NCBI GenBank assembly: GCA_009695205.1
Contig: SIBK01000018.1
Location: 1-64,000 of the forward strand
Direction: 5' to 3'
Length of the DNA stretch: 64,000 nt
Origin: Pedosphaera sp.
GTDB taxonomy: Bacteria > Verrucomicrobiota > Verrucomicrobiia > Limisphaerales > UBA9464
Shown here: in pieces, positions 38,711 through 47,986 of the stretch
How positions within the stretch are numbered: position 1 is the first letter of the stretch
How the letters are laid out: the number at the start of each line of letters is the position of its first letter
Position numbers and translations under genes: made by a program
The notes under the pieces: generated by a model
The model's database searches: none
Told to the model about the DNA's origin: nothing
The model's input: only the letters and a program-made list of their open reading frames with translations

Positions 38711-39951
38711 GGTTTGGATTCTCTTCCTGCGAGGCGGTCTAGAACCAGATCTTCCACATGATTTGATTGACGCCACTCGAGCACCGGGTCAGCAGCGTCC
38801 GGCTTTTGAGACGCCCATGCGGCTTCGAGAAAGATGCGGGCATCGGCAGGTTCTCGCTGAACTTTCCAGTTGTCTCGCGCCAGCGCGAGCGCCGCGTCGG
38901 CGTCGTTTTCCAGATGAAGCCGAAAACGGGCCTCTTCGCGGCGGTGGACGACATCGCCACGCTGCGCGGCATCCGAGAATCGATCATGCAAGATTTGAAC
39001 GTGTTTCCGCCATTCGGAGTCGCCGTTGCGACGGGTGCGCGATTCGGCCTCCGTCAGTCGGAGCAGCAGCGCATCGACACGAGTGTATCGCCACAGGAGA
39101 TCAACGACGGGCTCCAGTTTTCCCGAATCGAGCAGGAAATCCGAATAGGCACCCAGGAGATAGGGGTCCGATGGTGCGATTTGGAGGGCCGCTTGGAAAT
39201 GGGATTCCGCGTCCGCTATTAACCCGAGGCGCCCGGCCATTTCCCCGAGTTGTGTCAGAATCCAAAGAGCCCGCTCTGAATCAACACCGCGGGCTGAATT
39301 TGGCCGTTCCCAGCGGTCACGAAGTCGGTGGTAGCTGCGCGGGGCATCGCCCGTCAGACTGCCGATCTGCGCGACGGCTCCGAGTGCGGTGAGATCATCG
39401 ATGTGTCGCGCGAGCTGGAAGCAGGCGCTTCGAGCCGCAGGGTATTCGGCTCGAACCGTGTGAATGGTCGTTTTCGCCAACCAAGCGCCGCCATGGGCTG
39501 GATCCCGTTGGAGAAGCGTCCGCAAATCAGCAAGGGCTCCATCAAAATCGTGGAGGCTTTGCCGAATCGTGGCTCGATGAAACAGGACGGCATTTGGAGG
39601 GACCGTATTGGTCCACCATGGCAAGAGGACGCCTTGGGCTTGACTGAGCCATCGGGGATCCGCCTCCGCGCGGGCGCGGCCGATCATTACTCCCGCTAGC
39701 GCTACCGCGTTGGTTATGTCGTTGGGACTCGCTCGCTGCAGCGCCCGTAGTCTGCGCAGTTCTCGATCCACGGGGGCGAGCGGCCGCGTTCGCAAAGTTT
39801 CCAGCACTTGAGAATCCGATTTCGGCGTAAATGGAGCCGCCGAAAGGCTCCCAAATCCGAATGCCAACCAGAGCCCCAGGATGGAAATATCCCTTAAAAT
39901 CTCCAACGCCCCTCTCCGGGAGCGTCGTCGAAAAAGCGGGGATCGGTTCAT
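38707..39951 (-). CDS. Exported TPR protein of the DUF4331/HupE operon
   Basis: A 414-residue protein. ATG 39951 gives MNRSPLFRRRSRRG, a long basic leader and a hydrophobic core (ISILGLWLAFGFGSLSA), so it is exported. Helical repeats follow: PNAVLFHRATIRQSLHDFDG, ALADLRTLLQRDPAHGGAWL, LTQLGEMAGRLGLIADAESH, FQAALQIAPSDPYLLGAYSD. The C-terminus is a last helical block ending VLDRLAGRES. It probably scaffolds the two partner proteins at the membrane or in the periplasm (inference). Codons upstream of 39951 lack conservation. Confidence 0.8.
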   Translation of the reverse strand: MNRSPLFRRRSRRGALEILRDISILGLWLAFGFGSLSAAPFTPKSDSQVLETLRTRPLAPVDRELRRLRALQRASPNDITNAVALAGVMIGRARAEADPRWLSQAQGVLLPWWTNTVPPNAVLFHRATIRQSLHDFDGALADLRTLLQRDPAHGGAWLAKTTIHTVRAEYPAARSACFQLARHIDDLTALGAVAQIGSLTGDAPRSYHRLRDRWERPNSARGVDSERALWILTQLGEMAGRLGLIADAESHFQAALQIAPSDPYLLGAYSDFLLDSGKLEPVVDLLWRYTRVDALLLRLTEAESRTRRNGDSEWRKHVQILHDRFSDAAQRGDVVHRREEARFRLHLENDADAALALARDNWKVQREPADARIFLEAAWASQKPDAADPVLEWRQSNHVEDLVLDRLAGRESKP

Positions 39952-40196
39952 CTTTGAAAATAGTATCGGATTTGCCCCTGTCTGCCCAGCGGGTGTGAGA
40001 CAAAAATCGTCACTCGTATGAAAACCGCGCCCGTTTCTCATGTGAATTGTTTTGTCGTACACCTCGGCCCAGCTCAACACGGCCTTAGTTGCCAAGAAGC
40101 TCCTACAACAACGTACTTCTGGTATTCGCTACGCCCGACCCCGGGTTGTTTATTTGGAAAGCGTGTTGGAAATTGCGGCCAGCACCGAAGCCAGGA

Positions 40197-41839
40197 TCAT
40201 TGGACTTTCGCGGAAACCGAATTCTCGGTGACCGTGACGCCCCCAAGACCAATCGGTCGGTCGGACTTAACCTTGATAATTTCCGATGCGGCGTCGGGTT
40301 TGGGCACGGTCAATGTGCGGGTGGCGGAATCATAGGACGGCTTCACCCGATTGAAGCTGCCGTTGACCGATTTTCCGGTTTCGGTGCTGATCGTGATGGA
40401 GTCATTGGGCGACCCTGCGATGGGCGGACGCAGGTACGGGAACGCGTCATCAAACATCGTTGTGTTCACTGTCGCGCCATCGGTGAAGGGAGCGTCGCCT
40501 GGAGGCGCGACATCCGGAGTCAGGAGTTTGCCCATCACCACGCGCAGAGCAATGTCGGCGATGTCATCCCCGGGCCGCCGACCATTGGGAAACCCAGCGA
40601 GATCGGCTTTGCTGGCATCGAGGACCCCTTTGGTGACGCCAGCGATGACGCCGAGATTATTTTGAAGGTTGCGGGGTGTTGCGGCGACCGCAGTGTTCAA
40701 GCGCTGCATTTCGCCTGCGGCAACACCGGGAGGCTGATTCAGAGTGGCGATGCTGGTGGCGAAGACGGCGACCAGATCGGCGCGCGGAAAGGCTGTGGGT
40801 GCAATCGCGCCAGCACTCTTGTATAGGAGTACAATGATAACCGGGAGAGTTGGATGCGTGATGTAGTCGACAAATTTGGCCAGATCGTCTTTTGGCTCAC
40901 TCGCGTTGAACTTGTCCTTGTCCTTGACCCCAATCACCACCTCGTTGACGAGCGGCATACCCAGGCGAGAAACCTGCGTATAGACATCGCCCTTCACGGT
41001 GCTGGCGGTCGACCAGCCTCCGATAATCGGCTGGCCCGGTCCGGAGACGAGGAATTCTTTGGGTAGTTCCACGACCAACGGCGTGACGTTTTTGTCGGCG
41101 AGATTGTCGGTGTTTGCGTTCTCAGGGCCAAGAGGGCTGGTCGAGATATTGATCAGATCAAACGTTTCCCCGAGGTTGACGACGAACGGATCTTTTCGCT
41201 GGTCGACGAAGACTTTGCCTTTCTTGGCAGTTCCCGGAAGGGCGACTTCGTAAATATATTGATTCGCGTAGGCGTCGTAATTTGGAAACGTCTTATTGCC
41301 GACATTATCCTGGGGTTTGATAAACGTTGGCGTGCCATCCTTGGGATTAAGAATGGGTGTCGAAGTGCCGGTCCGGCGATTGCCACGAATCACAGTGAGC
41401 GTGTACGTCTGATCCACGAGGAGAGCCCCGTTGTTCGTGTCAGTGATTTGTCCCACCGCGAGGACGGGAGCGGCGTTTGTCCGACGGTTGCCTTCTGGTC
41501 CGACCGTAAGAGTAAATGGCCTGAGAGTGTTGTGGAACCGGAACTGAAGGGTCAGATCTTCGCATGAATCCCCTGTATCGTCGATGTGGATCTCGTAGAC
41601 GGTGTGCTCGTCGAGTTGGAAATAGTTGAGGCCTCCGTAGGCGTCTTGCAGCGGGAGATAGTTTGCGACGAGGTTACGTAATTTGAACGTCCCGGTTCGT
41701 AACTGCCGAACATGTAGAAGTCGGTGCAGTCGAGTTTCGGGGTGTGAGTGATGAGGGGGGCCTCGCGATGGCTGGAGGCCAAGGCTGAAACTGTCCCGAG
41801 AGCCACGGCGAGGGCGGGAAATCGAAGGATGTTTTTCAT
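40197..41839 (-). pseudogene. DUF4331 exported protein with a frameshift near the N-terminus
   Basis: ATG 41839 starts a signal peptide (MKNILRFPALAVALGTVSAL) followed by the family hallmark ASSHREAPLITHTPKLDCTD and FYMFGSYEPGR. Near 41666 the frame changes; a single missing base would restore VT-LVANYLPLQDAYGG. The remaining 480 residues are intact: YFQLDEHTVYEIHIDDTGDS, FRFHNTLRPFTLTVGPEGN, GWSTASTVKGDVYTQVSRLG, NEVVIGVKDKDKFNASEP, DDIADIALRVVMG. Function unknown; DUF4331 proteins are periplasmic or outer-surface beta-rich proteins. The operon downstream (TPR, HupE) is intact, so a sequence error is a real possibility. Confidence 0.8.
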
Positions 41840-42055
41840 GGTTGCGTAGAAATTTATTTGAGCAGTGATATTGGCGAAACGACGGATCTGCCGAAATGGA
41901 TGCAAAAAAGGGGGAAAATTTCGCCTGCTTGAACTTCCCAGGGTGTACCGGCGATCTGCAGCATGAATGGGGGCAACAAAGAACGGCCAAGGGTGAACTC
42001 GACGCACAGTTTGTGGCGGTAGGAGAAGACCCGGACCCGGAGGGAAAGCAACGGG

Positions 42056-42259
42056 TCAAACCTGCAGTATTGACACATTGGGAATGTCGAGACGGAGCGT
42101 GGCGTTGATCTCCTGACGCGGACCGTTCTGCGCCAGGCGGGTGGAGTAGGAGGCAGGAGCATCTCCCCAATCAAGTCGGGCAGCGGTAGCGAGTCGACAT
42201 GGGAGCAGACTGAGACCCAGGCAAACCCAACGAATAAGTGCGGGGATACTTTGACTCAT
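42056..42259 (-). pseudogene. Start of a GEVED-type exported protein, truncated
   Basis: A 67-residue frame with signal peptide (IRWVCLGLSLLPCRLATAA) and RLDWGDAPASYSTRLAQNGP, the opening of GEVED-type surface domains common in Verrucomicrobia. It stops after NVSILQV and continues only as scattered fragments in other frames up to the DUF4331 promoter region. Confidence 0.6.
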
Positions 42260-42299
42260 AGTATATTCTTTGGGAGCTGTTCTTTACCATTTGCTCACG

Positions 42300-44204
42300 G
42301 GATCGCCTCCGTACTCTGTCGAGCAATTGCTCAGCGAGGATCCTCTCCCCCGACCACAACATCCCTGGCAGTTGATTGGGCACCGAACGGCTGGACGCCG
42401 CGACATTACGGCGGGGCTGCAGCGACATTGCTTCGAGGTCTAAGTTTTGAACCGAACGATCGACCTAAAGACGCCGCGACCTTTTGGCGATGGTGAGGAT
42501 TAGGCCCCCCCGAGGATCAAACCCAGCATCGGTTACACGAGACGCTCGCCCTTATTGGGAAACAACTCCTGTTAGCGGTCGGTTTTTGCGTCTCCACCAG
42601 CTTCCTTTTTGCCATCGGCTGGAGCTCTGGCGGATACACCATCGCGGACAAATACTTCCCGAACTTGGCGCGGCGTGGCCACAGCATGGAACAGTGGTTC
42701 ACCACGACGTTGAGTCAGGGAACGCGTAAGACCGTTCAACGCCAGGATCCAACGAACACCGAACGAATTTCTTTGACTCCATTCGAATCGAAACCTGCCA
42801 CCCATGTTCATTCTCTCACTCTCCGGCATCACAAATGCGCAGCATATAGACTTTCATCTCTTTCTTCGCACCGAAACGAATGGGTTGCTTGCCGGGGGCA
42901 ATTTAGTTGCGAGTGGTCAACTTGCGGCACACCAGGATCTTCAACTCACCAATCTACAGCCCGGCGAGTATTTCGTCGATGCGGGCACAGATCCTCTCAA
43001 AATCTCCCCGAATTGGATACGGCAGGAGTTTGAGTTAGGGCATGAGACAAACACGCAGATGACTGTCGATTTCGAACAGGCCGAACTGGACCTGTTTTTC
43101 AGTGATCCCGCTCCGGTGGATTTATTTGATGCATGGGGCAATCGACTGCTGGCAATCAAAGAATCGGATTATAGGCCGCCCTACAAACCCCCGACGGAAT
43201 CAGCTCCGTTTCATGTGTTTTCGAAAAAGCTGTCACCAAGCATTTATCGAGTGCGCATGGCAAGCGAAGCGACAAATTCACTCCATTTTGAAGCCAGAGA
43301 TGAGAGTATACGGCTCCTGCCTGGAAAGAAGGTTACGAAGTCGATCGAGCTCATTCGCTGGAGCGTACCAAAACTGCATGCAACTTGGGTAAATTCATTT
43401 AAAACCCGCTTCCTCCTCGTTAAAAGTAATCCGCCTTTCCTTGCAGCTCGCACCGAAACAACAATCGGTGAATTTGAAGCCTTCGCAACGAATGTCTCAC
43501 TGCCACTCAGCACACTCGTTTCGGCAACAGCCAATGGATTCGTCGACATTGGCCGAACATGGAAAGACGCATTTTCCGGTAGCGGCACAAAGACAAATCC
43601 CGTGGTTGGAGTTTCGTAGAATGAGGCCATGGAGTTCTGCCGCTGGCTGACTACGCAGGAGCAAGCCCTGGGAAAACTTATTGAACGCGAGCATTATTCA
43701 CTTCCAACCGCCACGCAATGGACCCAGATCGCCGGGAGAAGGACGTTTCCTTGGGACGATACATTTCCAAGTAGGATGAATCAGGGAAACTACGCGGGCA
43801 GCGAACTCAAAGGCTACGCCCCGGCCAAGTGGGATCCTCTCCTTCTCGCATATCATGATCCTGATTCCATTCATACCGTTCCCGTGGGGCGGTATGAATG
43901 TGACTTGGATCGATCGGCAAATCAGGGCATCGGTTTGGATACGTTCCAACGGTACCGCCAATCAAACTACCTGCTTTCCCTTCGAGTCGAAGCGGCAAGG
44001 GATGCCAACGGAGCCCCTGGCTTTGGGGCATTTCAACGTTTTGTTCGCGCCCATGCCCATTACTCGAAAGGGGTCACCGAGGAAAGGTGCGAAGGAATCG
44101 TTGGTAATGCGTTACGTCCTGTTGCCTGGAGTTGGAGAAGGGCCCTTCCGGGATCGGATGCGAATCTCCCATTTCGAGTCACTGGAGTTGTTTGGGGCGA
44201 TTAG
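42300..44204 (+). pseudogene. Kinase tail plus FGE-sulfatase (SUMF1) domain protein, decayed
   Basis: The 42395-42496 piece (LRGLSFEPNDRPKDAATF) is the end of a Ser/Thr kinase domain. A membrane segment follows near 42570-42660 (FCVSTSFLFAIGWSSGGY), then, in another frame from 42804, a long extracellular part (LFLRTETNGLLAGGNLVASG, YFVDAGTDPLKISPNWIRQE). Next is the formylglycine-generating/sulfatase-modifying fold: TETTIGEFEAFA, NPVVGVS, TAG 43617-43619 (normally Trp), NEAMEFCRWL, YSLPTATQWTQIAGRRTFPW. The C-terminal end is frame-shifted from about 43880. In intact kinase-FGE proteins this domain is a probable sensory or carbohydrate-binding output. At least three lesions. Confidence 0.75.
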
Positions 44205-44294
44205 GTTTCACCCTCGAATCGATTCAATCGGTGAACGGATTCACGACAATTTCCGGTTGAGCCAGTGTGCACCGTTCGCCAACCTGGGTCCGCT

Positions 44295-45398
44295 ATGCGC
44301 ACTGCCAAAGCCTCCGTCCTCGAAGCATTCAACGCACCGCTGCGCCTGCACGAATATGAGGTGCCTTCACGTGTGGAGAGGGGTGCCGCGCTGATCCACA
44401 CGGAGATGGCCGGGATCTGCGGCACCGATGTGCATCTTTGGCAAGGGCAGTTGCCCATCAAGCTGCCGGTGATTCTCGGGCACGAGACGGTTGGGCGCGT
44501 CGCGGTGTTGGGAGAGGGCCTCGAGAAAGACTGGTCGGGCAATCCGCTCACCGTCGGCGATCGCGTGACATGGAATTCCGCCGTCTCCTGCGGCCAGTGC
44601 TACTACTGCGCGGTGAAGAAACAGCCGACGCGCTGCGCACAACGCCGGGCCTACGGCATCGGCTATCCGTGCAGTTGCGCGCCTCACTTTCTCGGTGGCT
44701 ACGCGGAGTTTCACTACTTGCATCCGCGCACGACGATTTTCAAGCTGCCCGATGAGCTGCCCACGGAGTCCGTGATCGGCGCGGGTTGTGCGCTGATCAC
44801 CGCGATTCACGGCATCGAGCGCACGGGCATTGCGTGGCAGGACAACGTCGTGGTCCAAGGCGCAGGCCCGGTTGGCATCGCGGCACTCGCGGTGGCGAAG
44901 AGCGCGGGCGCCGGCAAGGTCATCGTCATCGGGGCACCCAGGCATCGGCTCGAAATGGCCATGCGTTTCGGAGCCGATACGGTCATCGACCTCGACGAAC
45001 TCCGCGAACCGGCAGCGCGTCTTGCAAAAGTGCGCGAGCTGACCGGCGGTTACGGTGCGGACGTGGTGCTGGAGTGCGTGGGTCAACCGAGCGCGGTCGT
45101 CGAGGGAATGGAACTGTGTCGCGACGGCGGGAAGTACCTTGTCCTTGGCCACTATTGCGACGCGGGCACGGTGGCATTCAACCCGCACATCATCACGCGA
45201 AAGCAACTCCAGGTGTTCGGCTCGTGGTCGAGCGAGCCGCGACACTTGCAAGCGGCGATTGAGTTTCTTCGCCGGTACCAGCGGGAGTTTCCCTTCCACG
45301 AAATGGTCACGCACCGATTCACGATCGAGCAGGCGGATGAGGCGTTGCGCACGACGGCGACGTGGAAATCGGCGAAGAGCGTGATTGTGCCGGTTTGA
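44295..45398 (+). CDS. Zinc-dependent alcohol dehydrogenase family protein
   Basis: A 367-residue medium-chain dehydrogenase. Catalytic zinc ligands are visible in MAGICGTDVHLWQGQ (Cys) and PVILGHETVGRVAVLG (His/Glu). The structural-zinc loop is modified: SCGQCYYC keeps three Cys and CAQRRAYG supplies the fourth. The Rossmann motif is VVVQGAGPVGIAALAVAKSA (GxGxxG), with ADTVIDLDELREP and GADVVLECVGQPSAV downstream. It oxidises an alcohol or polyol with NAD(P); substrate unknown. ATG 44295 puts the first strand at the family position; GTG 44265 is an alternative. No operon partners. The frame is intact. Confidence 0.9.
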   Translation: MRTAKASVLEAFNAPLRLHEYEVPSRVERGAALIHTEMAGICGTDVHLWQGQLPIKLPVILGHETVGRVAVLGEGLEKDWSGNPLTVGDRVTWNSAVSCGQCYYCAVKKQPTRCAQRRAYGIGYPCSCAPHFLGGYAEFHYLHPRTTIFKLPDELPTESVIGAGCALITAIHGIERTGIAWQDNVVVQGAGPVGIAALAVAKSAGAGKVIVIGAPRHRLEMAMRFGADTVIDLDELREPAARLAKVRELTGGYGADVVLECVGQPSAVVEGMELCRDGGKYLVLGHYCDAGTVAFNPHIITRKQLQVFGSWSSEPRHLQAAIEFLRRYQREFPFHEMVTHRFTIEQADEALRTTATWKSAKSVIVPV

Positions 45399-45401
45399 TG
45401 G

Positions 45402-45476
45402 ACGATTCCCAGGGTTGCGCGTGCCGCGCAACCCTGGGCTGAATGATGGAACGTCGTCGGCGTTCACTGGAGTTTT
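45402..45476 (+). repeat. Dispersed ~75-bp repeat with CCAGGGTTGCGCG hairpin, second copy
   Basis: Begins 4 bp after the dehydrogenase stop. The CCCAGGGTTGCGCG/CGCGCAACCCTGGG stem could end transcription or protect the mRNA, but there is no U-run. Same tail as 34810-34885. Confidence 0.85.
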
Positions 45477-45654
45477 GACATTAACAGCACGCTCTTTGGC
45501 CTTCCTTAGGCTGGAAAAAGGCTCTGAAGTAACAAATCGCCCGTGGGTGTTCGGCGGGCGGTGCCCCGGTGAATGGCTGGTTCAGAAGCTTTTTTGCTCC
45601 CGGAAACCAACCAAGTGTGGTTAGGGTCAAGGCCACCACTAAATTAAGGTTCTC

Positions 45655-46209
45655 ATGAAAAAGATCGTCCTTGGAAGTTTTCTCGGTGCCGTTGCGATGT
45701 TTATCTGGGGCGCCGTGTTTTGGATGGGTCCTCTGCCCAAAGGTGTCGCCCTTACGGCACGGGACGAATTGGTCCTCGGTCAGGCGCTGCGGCAGCATCT
45801 CCATGCCTCGGGCACGTACACCCTTCCGGGGCTTGCCACCGAACCGAAACGTGCCGAGGAACTTGCGCAGAAAGGCCCGTTCGCCGTTATTCAGTAAGGC
45901 TCAACCGGCGGACCGCTCATGGATCCTAGCCTGTTGATGCGCGGGTTCCTGATCGAATGGGTCACGGTCGCCCTGATTGCCTGCCTGATGCAGTTGGCAT
46001 TTCCGGTCTTGAATTCATACATGCGCCGGGTGCTTTTTGTGATGCTCGCTGCAATTACACTCGCGATTCACACCGACGCCGGCGCAGTCGTGTGGTGGCA
46101 TCATGACCCTTCCTGGGCATGGTTGATGGCGGCGTATGATGTGTCCGCCTGGACCCTCGCGGGACTTGTGCTCGCCGCCTTCGTCAAGCCTGAGAAGAAT
46201 GGCCGCTGA
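45655..46209 (+). pseudogene. Small membrane protein split by one in-frame TAA
   Basis: Frames 45655-45897 and 45919-46209 are in register, separated by TAA 45895-45897 (FAVIQ-stop-GSTGGPLMDP, where Tyr is expected). The first part has an N-terminal TM (IVLGSFLGAVAMFIWGAVFW) and a loop with LPGLATEPKRAEEL. The second has three TM helices (FLIEWVTVALIACLMQ, VMLAAITLAIHT, VSAWTLAGLVLAAFV). Without the stop it is a 184-residue conserved hypothetical inner-membrane protein. Function unknown. A ribosome site (AAGGTTCTC) precedes the first ATG. The rest is undamaged. Confidence 0.7.
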
Positions 46210-46552
46210 CTCGAAGCCTTCTTCAAGCTCTCCTCGACCGGAACCATGTGGTAGGATTCGCACGCGAAACCGCGAAGGAAAGTAACGCAGGCTCGGGCAA
46301 GAACTTCGGTGTGGATTGGTCATTTTCTTATGGTCCTGGAGGGACATCGTAAGCAAATGGCCAAAAGCCAGGGGCTCAGGACTGATATCGCAGAGAGGCG
46401 TTTTGCTGACTTGGAAAAAGCGTGACACCAGGAGGCCCTTTACCCCCCCCCTATCCCCCCATCCGATGTTGAGATAGGGTCGCCGCAGGGGCCGGGTGAG
46501 GGGTCGCTTAGTTTCCGCGAGGTCAGGAGTCCAGGGGCTACTCTGCAGGCGC
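46210..46552. other. Intergenic stretch with poly-C tract
   Basis: No gene seen. Contains a run of about ten C near 46443-46452. It ends where a single copy of the 105-bp repeat unit begins. Confidence 0.4.
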
Positions 46553-46655
46553 TGGAGAGGAAAGTTTTCCAACGAATGGACATGAATTGGGACCACGAAC
46601 CGTTGCTGGGGAATGAGTTGCGCGGACTGCCGTCCGCAACTACGGGGCATGAAAG
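46553..46655. repeat. Single copy of the 105-bp repeat unit
   Basis: Matches the 10.4-kb array (GGAGAGGAAAGTTTTCCAAC, ATGGACATGAATTGGGACCA, CGCGGACTGCCGTCCGCAAC). Its end overlaps the start codon (46649) of the next gene, so it provides that gene's leader and ribosome-binding region. Confidence 0.9.
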
Positions 46656-47880
46656 CATCACCAGCAGTCTTAGTCCGTATTCTGGTCGGCTTGGTGTTGG
46701 CCGTTGCTTTGACAATGGCTTTGGTACGGCGAGCTCCGCGACCTTTGGAAATTCAAGAGGATGCTGCAGATTCGGGCGCGTTAGCGACTCATGGTTCCCT
46801 TGGCGACTTCGCGACAACGCCAAACCGATCGCAAAACCTTCATTCGCGCGAGTCAGTTCCATTGAATGGATCACTTTCTCCGAGTCTGATTGCGGACATT
46901 CTGTCGCTTCAGGAGAGCTCCGACGCGGCGGAACAATGGAAGAAGCTCGAGAAATTGGCGGCCGATGTTTCTGAAGAAGAGCTCCCGATGGCGTTTGCGT
47001 TGTTGCTGAGCAACCCATCCTCTACAAGCGACTTCGGTCTGCGCTTAATTCGATTTAGGCCGATGACAATGAAGGCTCGCTCGCTGGATTGAGGTTGTGG
47101 CGAAGGCCTGGGCGGATCAAAATCTCTTACAAGCGCCGGCATTGCTTCGAGAGTTACTGGAACAGGCTGAACGACTCAGGGGATTGCCGAAAACCGCGTA
47201 TGAGATTGCACAAACTCAACCGGAGGAGGCGATCCGCGCTCGCGACGGGATTTCCCAATGGTCAAGCGCGTGAGGATCTCATCACGCACTCCGCCATGGA
47301 GTGGGCGGCCCGGGATCCGCAGGGTCCCGCCAAATGGGCGACAGAGAAACGCGAGGGGCTGCCTAAGGAAAGGGCGTTGAGCGTCATCGCAACTACCTGG
47401 GCGGAAACCGACCCTGTCGCTGCCGCGACATTTGCCCTGAATTCGATGAAGCCCGGCCGGCCGTTGGACGACGCGGTGGTCGGCATCGTGCAGCGGTGGG
47501 CGGAGAAAGATCCGGCCAACACAGCAGCGTGGGTAGGTCAATATCCCGAAGGTCGCTTGAAGGACGCAGCCCTAGACAACTTGGTAGGGCGATGGGTCGA
47601 CCAGGACAAGGTGGCTGCGGCCAGCTGGGTGTCTGGCCTGGCTGCGGGAAGCGGACAGGACATGGCAATCAGCGCGTACGCCTCCAAAATTGCCCTGACC
47701 CAGCCTGCAGCAGCAGCACTTTGGGTAGAACGGATTGGGAGCGAAGCCATTCGCCAGCAGCAGACGGAGAGTGTGAGCAGAAGCTAGATGAGGCAGGATG
47801 CAGCCGCAGCTCGGGGTTGGATTGAGCAGGCGAACTTGCCGGAGGCAATCAAAGTGCGATTATTGGCACAAAAGCATTGA
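46649..47880 (+). pseudogene. Membrane-anchored Trp-repeat protein, frame-shifted and with one in-frame TAG
   Basis: The start MKASPAVLVRILVGLVLAVA is a signal anchor. After a spacer the sequence consists of repeats of about 38 residues with the pattern W(A/V)xxDPxxAAxW: EWAARDPQGPAKWATEK, TTWAETDPVAAATFAL, QRWAEKDPANTAAWVGQYPE, RWVDQDKVAAASWVSGL, PAAAALWVERIG. Frame changes near 47085 and 47260 interrupt it. TAG 47785-47787 (VSRS-stop-MRQDAAAARGW, normally Trp) precedes a last intact repeat and the true end EAIKVRLLAQKH. Function unknown; the helical repeats suggest a solenoid protein in the periplasm. Similar repeat proteins occur in Verrucomicrobia. Confidence 0.7.
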
Positions 47881-47986
47881 CAGTTTACCCCTGAAAGCGT
47901 AGAAATGACCCGAATCGGATGCGGAAAAGATCCGCTAAATTTTGTCTAGACAAGTAAACCTTGGAACTGGTATTGAAAGAAAGGTT

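Noticed and set aside
17844-47787. Reassignment of TAG to Trp or Tyr
   Set aside because: In-frame TAA and TGA are found as well, expected residues differ between sites, and TAG is the normal terminator of intact genes such as rpsU and the MFS porter.
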